Source: Lederbergia lenta NBRC 16444
GTDB lineage: Bacteria; Bacillota; Bacilli; Bacillales; Bacillaceae_C
DNA: 64,000 bases
Direction: 5' to 3'
Assembly: GCF_001591545.1 (NCBI RefSeq)
Contig: NZ_BCVC01000001.1
Location: forward strand, 1,116,001 to 1,180,000
Made by a program: the position numbers and the translations under genes. A model generated the notes under the pieces. That model did not search any database. It was given only the letters and a program-made list of their open reading frames with translations, and was not told the DNA's origin. Of this stretch, positions 45,756 to 53,964 are shown one piece after another. Each line of letters opens with the position of its first letter. Positions within the stretch are counted from its first letter, which is position 1.

Positions 45756-46394
45756 ATGCATAAACATAAAGTGAGTATCTCAGTTTTTTTGATTGCTTTA
45801 TGTGTTTTCTTATTTACGATCATTGCAATATTTGTAAATAGAAAAGCATTAAAGCAATTTGACACGGCAATCATCGAGAGTATCCAAGGTATGATATCGG
45901 CTCCTTTAACAACCTTTTTCCTTGCTGTTACTTTTATCGGCTCTGTTAAGGGAGTCAGTATAATAACTATCATTTTCTTTTGCTACCTTTTTTATCGTAG
46001 GAACTATTTATACGGGCTGTATTTAATTACTTCTGTAGGAGTAGGTGCAGGTATATTAAATAAGCTTTTAAAAGCTTTCTTTCAGCGCGAGAGGCCTGAT
46101 ATGTTACGGATTGTCTCGGAAAGTGGTTTTAGTTTCCCCAGTGGACATGCAATGGGATCTGTCATTTTATTTGGGGGAATTGCCCTTATATTATATAAGA
46201 TGAATGGAATGGTGAAGCTAACGATTGTTTGTATGGTAATGGCGGCAACATTAATTATTATCATCGGGCTAAGCCGCATTTATCTTGGTGTCCATTATCC
46301 AACTGATATCATTGCAGGATATGTCGCTGGTGTCATATGGGTAACGATAAGTAATTTTTTTTACAAAAGTTTGATAAAAATGTTGAAAGTTTAA
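45756..46394 (+). CDS. PAP2-superfamily membrane phosphatase
   Basis: The 212-residue protein with about six membrane helices contains the three PAP2 active-site motifs: KAFFQRERP, SFPSGH, and LSRIYLGVHYPTD. Such enzymes dephosphorylate undecaprenyl pyrophosphate or phosphatidylglycerol phosphate. The substrate is not settled by sequence. ATG 45756 follows AAAAGAGGA. A strong promoter for the cold-shock transcript overlaps its 3' end. Confidence 0.9.
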   Translation: MHKHKVSISVFLIALCVFLFTIIAIFVNRKALKQFDTAIIESIQGMISAPLTTFFLAVTFIGSVKGVSIITIIFFCYLFYRRNYLYGLYLITSVGVGAGILNKLLKAFFQRERPDMLRIVSESGFSFPSGHAMGSVILFGGIALILYKMNGMVKLTIVCMVMAATLIIIIGLSRIYLGVHYPTDIIAGYVAGVIWVTISNFFYKSLIKMLKV

Positions 46395-46410
46395 AAAAAA
46401 GTGTTATAAT
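46383..46410 (+). promoter_or_regulatory. Putative sigma-A promoter at the 3' end of the PAP2 gene
   Basis: TTGAAA at 46383-46388 and TATAAT at 46405-46410 are separated by 16 bases. It would start a transcript of about 490 bases before the csp start codon, or an independent RNA. Confidence 0.6.
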
Positions 46411-46907
46411 CCTAAACATAGGTAAAAGAAATTTGTTTAGGAATTAATACTTTTATATAAAAATGATAGCGCTTTTTTATAAGGGCTTTAAAAGATTTTC
46501 CTTCATCTTCTTGCAATTTGTATGCACCTCATGTATGATAATAAAGAACTTAAGTTTTGGCTGATGCTTGATCAGCTACTAAAATCCTTTTTCCTCCAAT
46601 GAGCGATTGTGAAAACTCATTGTTTTGTACAGACAAATCTCACTGGAGCGGTCATGGAGCCGCAAGGACGAGAGAGAGGAAGGGCTTTCGTTGTTTTGAA
46701 AGACAAATAGAGCATTTATGTTTTTCCTGTAATTTACCGCGAGATGCTGGCTGCATTACGAATAATATTGTTATCTATGGAGTTTGAAGTTTTTGCATAT
46801 TATAAAGAATATCTACCACTGATGTGGATCTTGTTTATAATATGTGAAGTTTTATTTACACCGTAAATATGAGTAACATATTAAAAAATTTTTGGAGGTT
46901 TTTACCC
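46411..46907 (+). other. Long structured leader or ncRNA region before csp
   Basis: This 497-base region has no believable gene. Near 46560-46580 GCTGAT and ATCAGC form a hairpin. At about 46595-46650 CTCCA-A-TGAG pairs with CTCA-C-TGGAG, closing a loop of about 35 bases. A TATAAT at 46838-46843 could be a second, closer promoter. Cold-shock mRNAs usually have long folded leaders of 100-160 bases; this one is longer, so a separate RNA is possible. Confidence 0.45.
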
Positions 46908-47108
46908 ATGGCAACAGGAACAGTAAAATGGTTTAACAGTGAAAAAGGATTCGGTTTTATCGAAGTTGAAGGCGGAAATGACGTATTCGTACATTTCAGC
47001 GCTATTCAAGGCGAAGGTTACAAATCACTTGACGAAGGTCAACAAGTTGAATTTGAAATCGTTGAAGGACAACGTGGCCCACAAGCAGAAAACGTTGTTA
47101 AACTATAA
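46908..47108 (+). CDS. Cold-shock protein, CspA/CspB type
   Basis: This 66-residue single cold-shock domain has KGFGFIEV (RNP1) and DVFVHFSAI (RNP2) and closely resembles the cspD product at 16.7 kb. The chosen ATG 46908 follows TTTGGAGGTTT; the frame from 46869 includes the ribosome site and is rejected. It binds single-stranded nucleic acid and keeps mRNA unfolded. Confidence 0.95.
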   Translation: MATGTVKWFNSEKGFGFIEVEGGNDVFVHFSAIQGEGYKSLDEGQQVEFEIVEGQRGPQAENVVKL

Positions 47109-47119
47109 TAGTTCATTTA

Positions 47120-47146
47120 AAACTGCCTCTAGGGGCAGTTTTTTTA
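47120..47146 (+). terminator. Terminator after csp
   Basis: AACTGCC pairs with GGCAGTT and is followed by a T-run. Confidence 0.9.
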
Positions 47147-47150
47147 TAAC

Positions 47151-47178
47151 AAAAAAGCAGCCGATTGGCTGCTTTTTT
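47151..47178. terminator. Terminator of the nrd operon (bidirectional)
   Basis: AAAAAAGCAGCC pairs with GGCTGCTTTTTT. On the minus strand it lies 30 bases after the nrdB stop. Confidence 0.9.
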
Positions 47179-47207
47179 GCATTGTTCTTAATTCTGAAAG
47201 ATTTCAT

Positions 47208-48248
47208 TTACAGTTCATCGAATCCGTTTAAATCACTCGTTTTTGTATATTGTCTTGATTTCTGTTCGAAGAAATCTGTTTTAGTGTCATCGAAATTATC
47301 TACATATGCACGAATCCACTTCATTGGATTGTCTGTATATCCTTCATAAATATCACTTAACCCCAATAAACGAAGCATTTTATTGGCGCGATATTTAATA
47401 TATCCTTCCATCTCCAGAAGATCGATTCCATCAATCCCAGCAAGCACATATTTACTCCATATTGTTTCTTGTTCAACGGAGTGGCGAAATTGATCATACA
47501 CCCAGTCTGTGAATTCTGCTGTGTTGTACTCCGGATTTTCTGCTAGTGTGGCGCGAAATAGGTCACTTATAAAGCGTCCATGCTGGAGTTCATCACGGTT
47601 GATGTAAGAGATCATCGTGGATGTACCAACCATCTTTTGATTTCTAGCAAGATTATAGAAAAATGCGAATCCAGAATAGAAGAACAAACCTTCAAGTAGG
47701 GTAGTATAAACCATGGCTTTTAATAAATTTGCGATCGTAGGATTTTCGGAAAATTCATTGTACACTTCCATAATTCGTTCATTACGTTTTAAGAGTACTT
47801 CGTCTTTGCGACCCGTTTCAAAAGATTCATTTTGCTTATGCAGTGTAGCGACAGATGATAGTACGTAAGCATAGCTATGATTATGTTCGCTCTCTTGGTC
47901 AGCAATTGTGGCCATAATCGATTTAACGGATGGATCAGTAGATAAATTAGATATTCTACCAGCAATATCTGTTTGGGGACCATCTAAAGTTGCTAGTAAC
48001 CCAATTATCTTTAAAAAGGCATTTTGTTCTTCTTCAGACAGTGTAGAAAATTGTTTCGTGTCTTGAGTCATATCTACTTCGCTTGCACGCCAAAACAAAG
48101 CACGAATTTGTTCGCGGTGAGTATAAAAATGTGGATAGGCGATATCATTCCAGTTCAATATGCCACTTGCTTTGCCACCAAAAAGGGCTGTTGATTTATT
48201 TGGATTAATGGGTTCTAATATTTTTACTTTTGTTAATGTTTGAGACAA
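47208..48248 (-). CDS. nrdB: Ribonucleotide reductase small subunit (class I, R2)
   Basis: This 346-residue ferritin-like subunit carries the di-metal site and tyrosyl radical for deoxyribonucleotide synthesis. Ligands are visible in MTQD, ESEH (with the radical Tyr four residues after the His, in HNHSY), LLEGLFFYSG and RDELQHGRF. TTG 48248, about 10 bases after AAGGAG, is the likely start; it overlaps the flavodoxin stop. It is the last gene of the nrd operon. Confidence 0.94.
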   Translation of the reverse strand: MSQTLTKVKILEPINPNKSTALFGGKASGILNWNDIAYPHFYTHREQIRALFWRASEVDMTQDTKQFSTLSEEEQNAFLKIIGLLATLDGPQTDIAGRISNLSTDPSVKSIMATIADQESEHNHSYAYVLSSVATLHKQNESFETGRKDEVLLKRNERIMEVYNEFSENPTIANLLKAMVYTTLLEGLFFYSGFAFFYNLARNQKMVGTSTMISYINRDELQHGRFISDLFRATLAENPEYNTAEFTDWVYDQFRHSVEQETIWSKYVLAGIDGIDLLEMEGYIKYRANKMLRLLGLSDIYEGYTDNPMKWIRAYVDNFDDTKTDFFEQKSRQYTKTSDLNGFDEL

Positions 48249-48667
48249 TGTTTTAACACTCCTTCTGTCCATTCTATCACTGTATTTTCTTGTGATCCTC
48301 TTGGACTTTGCTCTATTTTTAATGGCTTGTAAGTAGATTGATAAAATTTTGCAAGTTTTTCAGCCGCATGGCAAAATAATGTGTCGCCGCCAAATTGTGT
48401 ATCTCCTGTGCCGAAAATAAAGACATTAGGTGGTTTATAGCCAATCTCATACACAAAATCTTTGACATCATCTGGTGTTGCGCCTTTGCCCCATGTAAAA
48501 GTTCCAATCATAATCAAATCGAAAAGGGAGGGATCAGGTATGATCCCTGTTCCAATTCGATATACAAACACTGAATGATTTACCTCTTCTAATAACCTTT
48601 GTTCTATTAGTTCTGCAACTTCTTTCGTGTTTCCACTATAGCTTGCATAACATATTAAGATTCGCAC
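48233..48667 (-). CDS. Flavodoxin (NrdI-like partner) within the nrd operon
   Basis: The 144-residue protein has the flavodoxin FMN-binding loop YASYSGNTKEVAEL near the N-terminus, then GTFTWGKGATPDDV and GTGDTQFGG. It sits between the large and small reductase subunits, overlapping both, so it probably supplies electrons or the oxidant for cofactor assembly, as NrdI does in class Ib systems. It is a classical flavodoxin rather than a typical NrdI. GTG 48667 is preceded by GAGG; the start is not certain. Confidence 0.85.
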   Translation of the reverse strand: MRILICYASYSGNTKEVAELIEQRLLEEVNHSVFVYRIGTGIIPDPSLFDLIMIGTFTWGKGATPDDVKDFVYEIGYKPPNVFIFGTGDTQFGGDTLFCHAAEKLAKFYQSTYKPLKIEQSPRGSQENTVIEWTEGVLKHCLKH

Positions 48668-50098
48668 CAGACACAGTCCTCGATGTCCGATGCAGTAGAC
48701 CGAACGTAATAAGTTGTTTTTAACCCGGAATCCCAAGCTTGTAAGTGCAAGTCTAGCATTACTTGTGCTTTAATATTATTTGGGACGTAGAAGTTAAATG
48801 AGATAGATTGATCAATATGACGTTGTCTTGCTGCATTTTGTTGAACAGACCAACGTTGATCCACGATATAAGCAGATCGGCGATAAATATCATACGTATT
48901 GTGATCTAGGTCTGGTGCAACAACTGGTAATTTATAATCTTTCTTTTCTTCATGGTAGAAGGCTTTGAAAATTGGATCAATGCTAGCAGTTGAGCCAGCG
49001 ATTACGGATGTACTTGAGTTAGGTGCAACAGCCATAAGATATCCATTTCTCATTCCGTGTTCAGCTACTTCATTCATCAATTCAGTCCAAGTATCTGCCT
49101 TAGGGCCTTTTAAATAGCCGCGTTGTCTGAAATATTCACCTGTTTGCCAGTCGCTGCCTACAAATTTAGAATATGCTCCTTTTTCTTTCGCTAACTCCAC
49201 ACTTGCTTTGATTGTTAATTGAGAAATAAATTCATACAGTTCATCAGCGAATGTAACAGCTTGTTTTGATTCCCACTTAATTCCTTTCAATGCTAATAGA
49301 TGATGCCAACCGAAAGTACCTAATCCTACAGCTCTATACTTTTTATTAGTAATTGTAGCTTGTTTCACATCAATCGTATTAAGGTCAATTACATTATCTA
49401 GCATTCTTACTTGGATAGGGATTAATCGTTTTAATAAGTCTTGGTTGTCATTATTTGCATATACAGCTTTTCCAAGGTTAATAGAAGAGAGGTTGCAAAC
49501 AACGAAGTCGCCAGCTTTTTTATATGTGATAATCGTGTCACCATCAACTGTTTCATCATATTGCACAGTAGGGGACATATTTTGCATTATTTCTGTACAC
49601 AAATTACTAGAATATATCATACCCTCATGTTTGTTGGGATTTTTACGATTGACTTCATCCCGATAGAACATGAAAGGAGTACCTGTTTCTAATTGTGATT
49701 TCATGATTCTTGCCATGATCTGAATAGCGGGGATCTTAGTCTTATTCAAAGCATTACTTTGAATACACTCATCATATTTTTCTCTGAAAGAACCAGATCC
49801 TTTTTTCTCATCATATAAATCTTCAAGCGAATAACCCATGACGCTTTTCACTTCATGTGGATCAAACAAGTACCAATCTCCTCGTCTTTCCACTTGCTCC
49901 ATAAATAAGTCTGGCAAGCAAACCCCAGTGAAAATATCATGTGCTCTTTGCCTCTCATCACCATTATTAAGCTTCAAGTCGAGAAATGATAGGATATCCG
50001 CATGCCATACATCAAGATAAACAGCAATGGCACCTTTTCTACGACCGAGCTGATCCACGCTGACAGCTGTATTATTTAATTGTTTTATCCATGGAAGA
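48655..50098 (-). CDS. nrdA: Ribonucleotide reductase large subunit, exon 2
   Basis: This is the 3' part of nrdA after a group I intron. It starts in frame with ...PWIKQLNNTAVSVDQLGRR and contains the active-site block SSNLCTEI (thiyl Cys, Asn and Glu), the second redox Cys in VVCNLSSINLG, and the C-terminal shuttle pair CVWCES. Reading from ATG 50058 as a separate gene would lose the start of the barrel and has no ribosome site. Joined with exon 1 the product is about 760 residues. Confidence 0.93.
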
Positions 50099-51319
50099 CT
50101 TTAATTGTTACTCTCTAAAAAAATTAGAGGGATAGGTCATTTCTGCCTATCTCTGTACATCGCTGTACAGAACAGACTATATCTTTATCCACATTCCCTT
50201 ATTAATTTAACGGTATTTTGTTTTCCCTTTTGAGCCGAACGGTATTTTTATTTTTGTTTTATCGTACCTGGAAGGATTTAGTTCTCCTGTATGACACTTT
50301 CTATGGCAATCAGAGCAAAGAGAAATTAAGTTGTTAAGATTATTTGCGTCATTACTATACTCAAAAAATCTAAATGGAATCTTGTGATGCACATCTAGTT
50401 CTTTGTCGCGTTCTATCTCAGTGATGCCACAATCTTGACATGTATAAAGATCTCTTTTTCTAGCCAATCTTCGTTGGTTATGCCAATCAGGACCATAATA
50501 TTTTATTGTACCGCCAAGAAAATTTGGATTGTTTTCGCCTTTCATAAAGTCTGACTCCCTAAAATGAGTAATCATACATTCATCACAACAAAAGTTCAAT
50601 TTTCCTCTTACTCTTGATTTATTCCTTATAATCATAGAGTTGCAATTCGTGCAAGCCACTGAAATAGTACCTCTTTGTGAAAGTAGTGTAGCAGCACAAT
50701 TTCTTGAGCAAACTACTTTCGCCTTAGCATAACAAGGAAGTAAATTTTCAGTTTTCTTACAAATTATACAGGTGAATTTTACCTTTTCTGTTGTGTTAAC
50801 AGGCACTCCAATTTTCCCGATATCGGCGCACTTTTTGCTACAATAAATTTTTTTCTTTATGTTTCCAGGAGTACGTATAACAATTGCCTTACAAATTTCA
50901 CATAAGTATTCTTTACCGTTTTTTTGAGCTTCGTTAGAACATTTTTGACTACAATACTTTTGTGTTGCTTTTCCTTTTTTATATGCATGAAATGTTATAC
51001 CACAAAATTTACAGTCAAAAGGGAATTTTTTTCTAATATAATTTTTATTATAAGTCATGGAATAATACCTCCCATTTCTATAAAAAAATTGGAAGAAGTG
51101 GATAGGTGGTTCGAGCTATAAGATCTCTCTAATAACTACTTAGTCGTTGAACCTTCTACCTAGCGTGCTAGGTAGCTCGGCTGCGGATTGTCCGCACTCT
51201 TGGATTTTTAGGGTTCGCCATGTCATTACTGCATGGTATCCTACCTCGAGATACTCGGAGTTTCCCGCAATTGACCACCTTTATTACTCGTAACTTACGC
51301 TACAAGAGGGCTACGTTCA
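50099..51319 (-). mobile_element. Group I intron in nrdA carrying an HNH homing endonuclease
   Basis: This 1221-base self-splicing intron, read on the minus strand, has the conserved core: P element AATTGCGGGAAACTCC (51257-51272), Q AATCCGCAGC (about 51180-51189), R GTTCAACGACTA (51141-51152) and S AAGATATAGTC (50175-50185). P1 pairs exon GGGGT with intron GCCCT (51307-51311), with the expected T-G wobble at the 5' splice site. The intron ends in G at 50099. Removal joins GGGGT to TCTTCCATGG and restores Gly-Val-Leu-Pro-Trp in one open frame. Confidence 0.93.
50207..51058 (-). CDS. HNH homing endonuclease with four tandem zinc modules
   Basis: This 283-residue protein is encoded inside the nrdA intron, between the R and S core elements. 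Four modules of CxxC plus a later CxxxC-type pair fill residues 1 to about 165. A NUMOD3-like segment (MKGENNPNFLGG) follows, and then the HNH nuclease, with CQDCG, LDVHHKIPF and NNLISLCSDCHRKCH. Homing endonucleases cut intronless alleles and so spread the intron. ATG 51058 follows GGGAGGT. Confidence 0.92.
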   Translation of the reverse strand: MTYNKNYIRKKFPFDCKFCGITFHAYKKGKATQKYCSQKCSNEAQKNGKEYLCEICKAIVIRTPGNIKKKIYCSKKCADIGKIGVPVNTTEKVKFTCIICKKTENLLPCYAKAKVVCSRNCAATLLSQRGTISVACTNCNSMIIRNKSRVRGKLNFCCDECMITHFRESDFMKGENNPNFLGGTIKYYGPDWHNQRRLARKRDLYTCQDCGITEIERDKELDVHHKIPFRFFEYSNDANNLNNLISLCSDCHRKCHTGELNPSRYDKTKIKIPFGSKGKTKYR

Positions 51320-52158
51320 ACCCCAGAAGATGCCCCTTTAAATCCTTTAATCGAACTACCACGACTTCTTACTTTCCCCATATAAACACCAATACCGCCA
51401 CCGTCTTTAGATAGTCTTGCTACATCTGTATTACTATTATAAATGCCCATAAGCGAATCATCGACTGTATCGATAAAGCAGCTAGATAACTGTCCATGAG
51501 CAAGGCCGGCATTTGCTAGCGTTGGAGTTGCAACCGTCATATACAGGTTAGATAAAGCCCAATAACTTTCAGCGACAAGTTCTGATCTTTTCTCGATGGG
51601 TTCGTCTTGCATTAGATGAAGAGCAATAACTAGCCAACGTTCTTGAGGTAATTCAAATGTGTTTTTCTGATGGTCTGTTGCTAAATATCTCGTAGCTAAA
51701 GTATGTAGACCAATATAGTCAAATAATAGATCGCGATCAGGGTCGATTAAACTAGCTAATTCTATAATTTCTTCTCTACTATATTTTTTTAATATATTTG
51801 GAGAATAAATGCCTTTACCAGCTAATGTTTTTAATAATCCGTAAAAATCGCCATATTTTAATTCCTTGTCATATGCGCGGTTTTGGCTCGCTTTATTATA
51901 GAGATTCTTTAAATATAATTTTGCAGCATCATATGTCCATTGTGTGTTTGCTTCATCTACATTTTCTAATGCTGTATGAATAAGAAGGTCAGTGATATGG
52001 TTAGCTTTTAATTCATTTTTAGATTCTATACTTCGAACGATTTTCTCTTTGTATTGTGTGGAGGTAATGGAGGTGTTATTTTCTATAAATGCAAATAGCC
52101 GTTCTTTGTCAAACTCCAATTTCCTGTTACCATGATCTTTTGTAATGAATGTTGTCAT
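51320..52158 (-). CDS. nrdA: Ribonucleotide reductase large subunit, exon 1
   Basis: This 5' exon encodes an N-terminal ATP-cone (ITKDHGNRKLEFDKERLFAF), the allosteric activity domain. It also encodes the start of the ten-stranded barrel, with ATPTLANAGLAHGQLSSCF holding the first redox Cys. It runs to the codon Gly-Gly-Val, where the intron enters. The ATG 52158 follows AGGTGG; GTG 52167 overlaps that site. The reading frame that continues into the intron ends at a stop at 51295 and would give a truncated, inactive protein. Confidence 0.93.
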
Positions 52159-52183
52159 TTTTACCACCTAATCTTTCGTTATA

Positions 52184-52217
52184 ATAAAAAAATCCGCCCT
52201 CAAGGAAAGGCGGATGG
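52184..52217 (-). terminator. Terminator of the cobalamin riboswitch
   Basis: On the minus strand ATCCGCC pairs with GGCGGAT and is followed by seven T residues, 25-30 bases before nrdA. Upstream, AACGATAG / CTATCGTT (about 52218-52258) forms a hairpin that can compete as part of the switch. Confidence 0.9.
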
Positions 52218-52284
52218 AACGATAGAAAAAAGACAGAAAAATACTGTCACTATCGTTTCATCTTCCCAATCCCCGAAGAATTGA

Positions 52285-52462
52285 AACTCAGACAAGTAAG
52301 GCAGGTCTCCTGACTCATGTATTAACCTACTTGGGGCCTTCCCGCATGATTATTAGTCATTAAACTAACTATTGCAGTGGATTTCCCGTTCGTACACATT
52401 TACAGTTGCGGGGACAGTTCCGGCGTTTAACCGGATTCCCTATTAAGCCTTGATTAGGCACC
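52285..52462 (-). promoter_or_regulatory. Adenosylcobalamin riboswitch upstream of nrdA
   Basis: On the minus strand the leader has the cobalamin-aptamer landmarks: GGTGCCTAATCAAGG at the start, AGGGAATCCGG, GGAACTGTCCCCGCAACTG, and the B12 box GAGTCAGGAGACCTGCC. Bound coenzyme B12 should favour the terminator and switch off this B12-independent reductase. In known cases such organisms also have a class II (B12-dependent) reductase elsewhere. Confidence 0.95.
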
Positions 52463-52535
52463 TTGACATGCAGAAATTCAATATGTAGTATTTGTTTTTG
52501 TGTACAGACACTAAATATAGTGTTGTACTTAATTG

Positions 52536-52564
52536 ATAATAGCATGTGTAAAAAAGAATCGCAA
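52536..52564 (-). promoter_or_regulatory. Promoter of the nrd operon
   Basis: On the minus strand TTGCGA (52559-52564) and TATTAT (52536-52541) are separated by exactly 17 bases. This places the transcription start about 70 bases before the aptamer. Confidence 0.65.
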
Positions 52565-52645
52565 CAGAAAACCATCCGAAATATAAGATAAGGTAATAAA
52601 ATCTAGATTTGAATCTAGGTGTGTGAATTTTTTCGCAATTCAGCC

Positions 52646-52674
52646 TTGACAGTAATTTCATTTATAGTTAAAAT
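52646..52674 (+). promoter_or_regulatory. Promoter of the SAM-riboswitch transcript
   Basis: A perfect TTGACA (52646-52651) and TAAAAT (52669-52674) are 17 bases apart, about 30 bases before the aptamer P1 stem. Confidence 0.75.
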
Positions 52675-52702
52675 GAAGTTACATTAAACATTATATTTTA
52701 TT

Positions 52703-52811
52703 CCTTATAAAGAGTCGGGGAAGGAACTGGTCCTATGATCCCGCGGCAACCCTTGCTTCCAAGCAAAAAGGTGCCAATTCCAGCAAACTGATACAGTTTG
52801 AAAGATAAGGG
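52703..52811 (+). promoter_or_regulatory. SAM-I (S-box) riboswitch
   Basis: The aptamer has P1 arms CCTTAT (52703-52708) and ATAAGG (52805-52810). Inside are GGAACTGGTCC, CGGCAACC, GGTGCCAATTCC and CTGATACAGTTTGAAAGATAAG, the S-box consensus. SAM binding should favour the terminator just downstream and repress the AhpD-like gene. Such switches normally control methionine, cysteine or SAM genes. Confidence 0.95.
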
Positions 52812-52831
52812 AGAGCCCGATACATACATCT

Positions 52832-52862
52832 AACCTCTTCCTAATCAGAAGTGGTTTTTTTG
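52832..52862 (+). terminator. Terminator of the SAM riboswitch
   Basis: AACC-CTTC pairs with GAAG-GGTT and is followed by seven T residues, before the coding region. Confidence 0.85.
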
Positions 52863-52944
52863 TTTGTAAAGGAAGGTTTAATTGTTGGAAGCGCTGGACA
52901 AGCGGTATGTTTATACATAAAAATACTATCAACAGGGGGAAGTT

Positions 52945-53616
52945 ATGATGTCAACAACACAAAAGGTAGAAAGTCTTTATAAAAAGTCGAATTTTCGTAG
53001 AATAACGGAATTGAAAAAGCATGCACCTGAACAATTTTCAGCATTTTTTGATTTTAATGGAAAAGCGCTAGCGGAAGGTAAGCTGTCAGTTAAACTTAAA
53101 GAACTCATCGCAGTAGCAGTTGCACATGTGACTGGGTGTCCATATTGCATCGACTTACATGTCACTGAAGCAAAAAAAGTCGAGGCTACGAAGGAAGAAG
53201 TGGCGGAAGCTGTTTTTGTTGCTACGGCATTAAAAGCGGGTTCGGCTTTTGCTCACGGAGTAAATGCTTTGAATTCATTTGATGGTCAAAAAGATGATGA
53301 GCTATATAAAGCGGCCTATTTCAATCGCATAGCGGAGTTTTCAAAACTGAGTGGCGATGCGTTTAAAAGCTTTATTGATTTTGATAAGCAGGCATTAGCA
53401 GCTGGAGAACTAAGTGTAAAAGAAAAGGAGCTTATTGCAGTTGCTGTTGCCCACACAACAGGATGCCCGTACTGTATCGATCTTCATACAAAGGCAGCTA
53501 AAAAGGCAGAAGCTAGTTTAGAAGAAATTTCTGAGGCTGTTTTTGTCGCTGTTGCTCTTAAAGCGGGTTCAGCGTTAGCGCATAGCGTCAATGCATTAAT
53601 TGCGTATGACGAATAA
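52945..53616 (+). CDS. Duplicated carboxymuconolactone decarboxylase / AhpD-like protein
   Basis: The protein (223 residues) consists of two copies of the AhpD-type CMD domain (about residues 15-105 and 125-220). Each has LKELIAVAVAH or KEKELIAVAVAH, then TGCPYCIDLH with the CxxC redox pair and downstream His. AhpD-like proteins are thiol-disulfide peroxidases. ATG 52945, or 52948, follows AGGGGGAA. Control by the SAM-I riboswitch suggests a link to sulfur or methionine metabolism, which is inference. Confidence 0.9.
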   Translation: MMSTTQKVESLYKKSNFRRITELKKHAPEQFSAFFDFNGKALAEGKLSVKLKELIAVAVAHVTGCPYCIDLHVTEAKKVEATKEEVAEAVFVATALKAGSAFAHGVNALNSFDGQKDDELYKAAYFNRIAEFSKLSGDAFKSFIDFDKQALAAGELSVKEKELIAVAVAHTTGCPYCIDLHTKAAKKAEASLEEISEAVFVAVALKAGSALAHSVNALIAYDE

Positions 53617-53676
53617 AGATTCGTGAAAATAATGGGAAGCTAGAATCGAAACACATCATTTTATACAACTTAAATA

Positions 53677-53725
53677 GCAGTTCTACAAGTCGTTATTTCT
53701 TTGACTAGTAGAACTGCTATTTTTG
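53677..53725 (+). terminator. Terminator after the AhpD-like gene
   Basis: AGCAGTTCTAC pairs with GTAGAACTGCT, with a further GTC/GAC inner pair, followed by ATTTTTG. Confidence 0.9.
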
Positions 53726-53964
53726 ATCGGAAAAACAATTGCTCAAAACAATGATATTCGTACACAATAATGGATAAAAATCAGCGGTCAGGTAAAATTA
53801 ATTAAAACTTCGCAGATTTTATCTTTTTACTTAATTTAAATTCTTTGCCATGACCAATAATCTTAGCTACCAGCTATAAACATGAAGAGAGGACAAAACG
53901 TTGCTATAGACCCACTAGCTACCTAGTTGATACCATATACAAGAGTAATGGAGGGATTATTTTT

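Noticed and set aside
46599..46787. Small plus-strand ORF of 62 codons before csp
   Set aside because: It has no ribosome site, an unnatural Cys/Arg-rich composition and overlaps the paired RNA stems, so it was treated as leader sequence.
48655..52158. Intein in NrdA
   Set aside because: The insertion is not in frame with either exon, has stop codons at both ends and lacks protein-splicing motifs. The RNA core elements identify it as a group I intron.
51295..52167. nrdA exon 1 as a complete truncated protein of 290 residues
   Set aside because: The last eight codons lie in the intron, and the protein would lack the active site. The group I core and the restored frame explain the stop.
53880..53964. 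MntR operator before the cation efflux gene
   Set aside because: I searched by eye for the MntR palindrome because homologous exporters are MntR-controlled, but found no convincing match.
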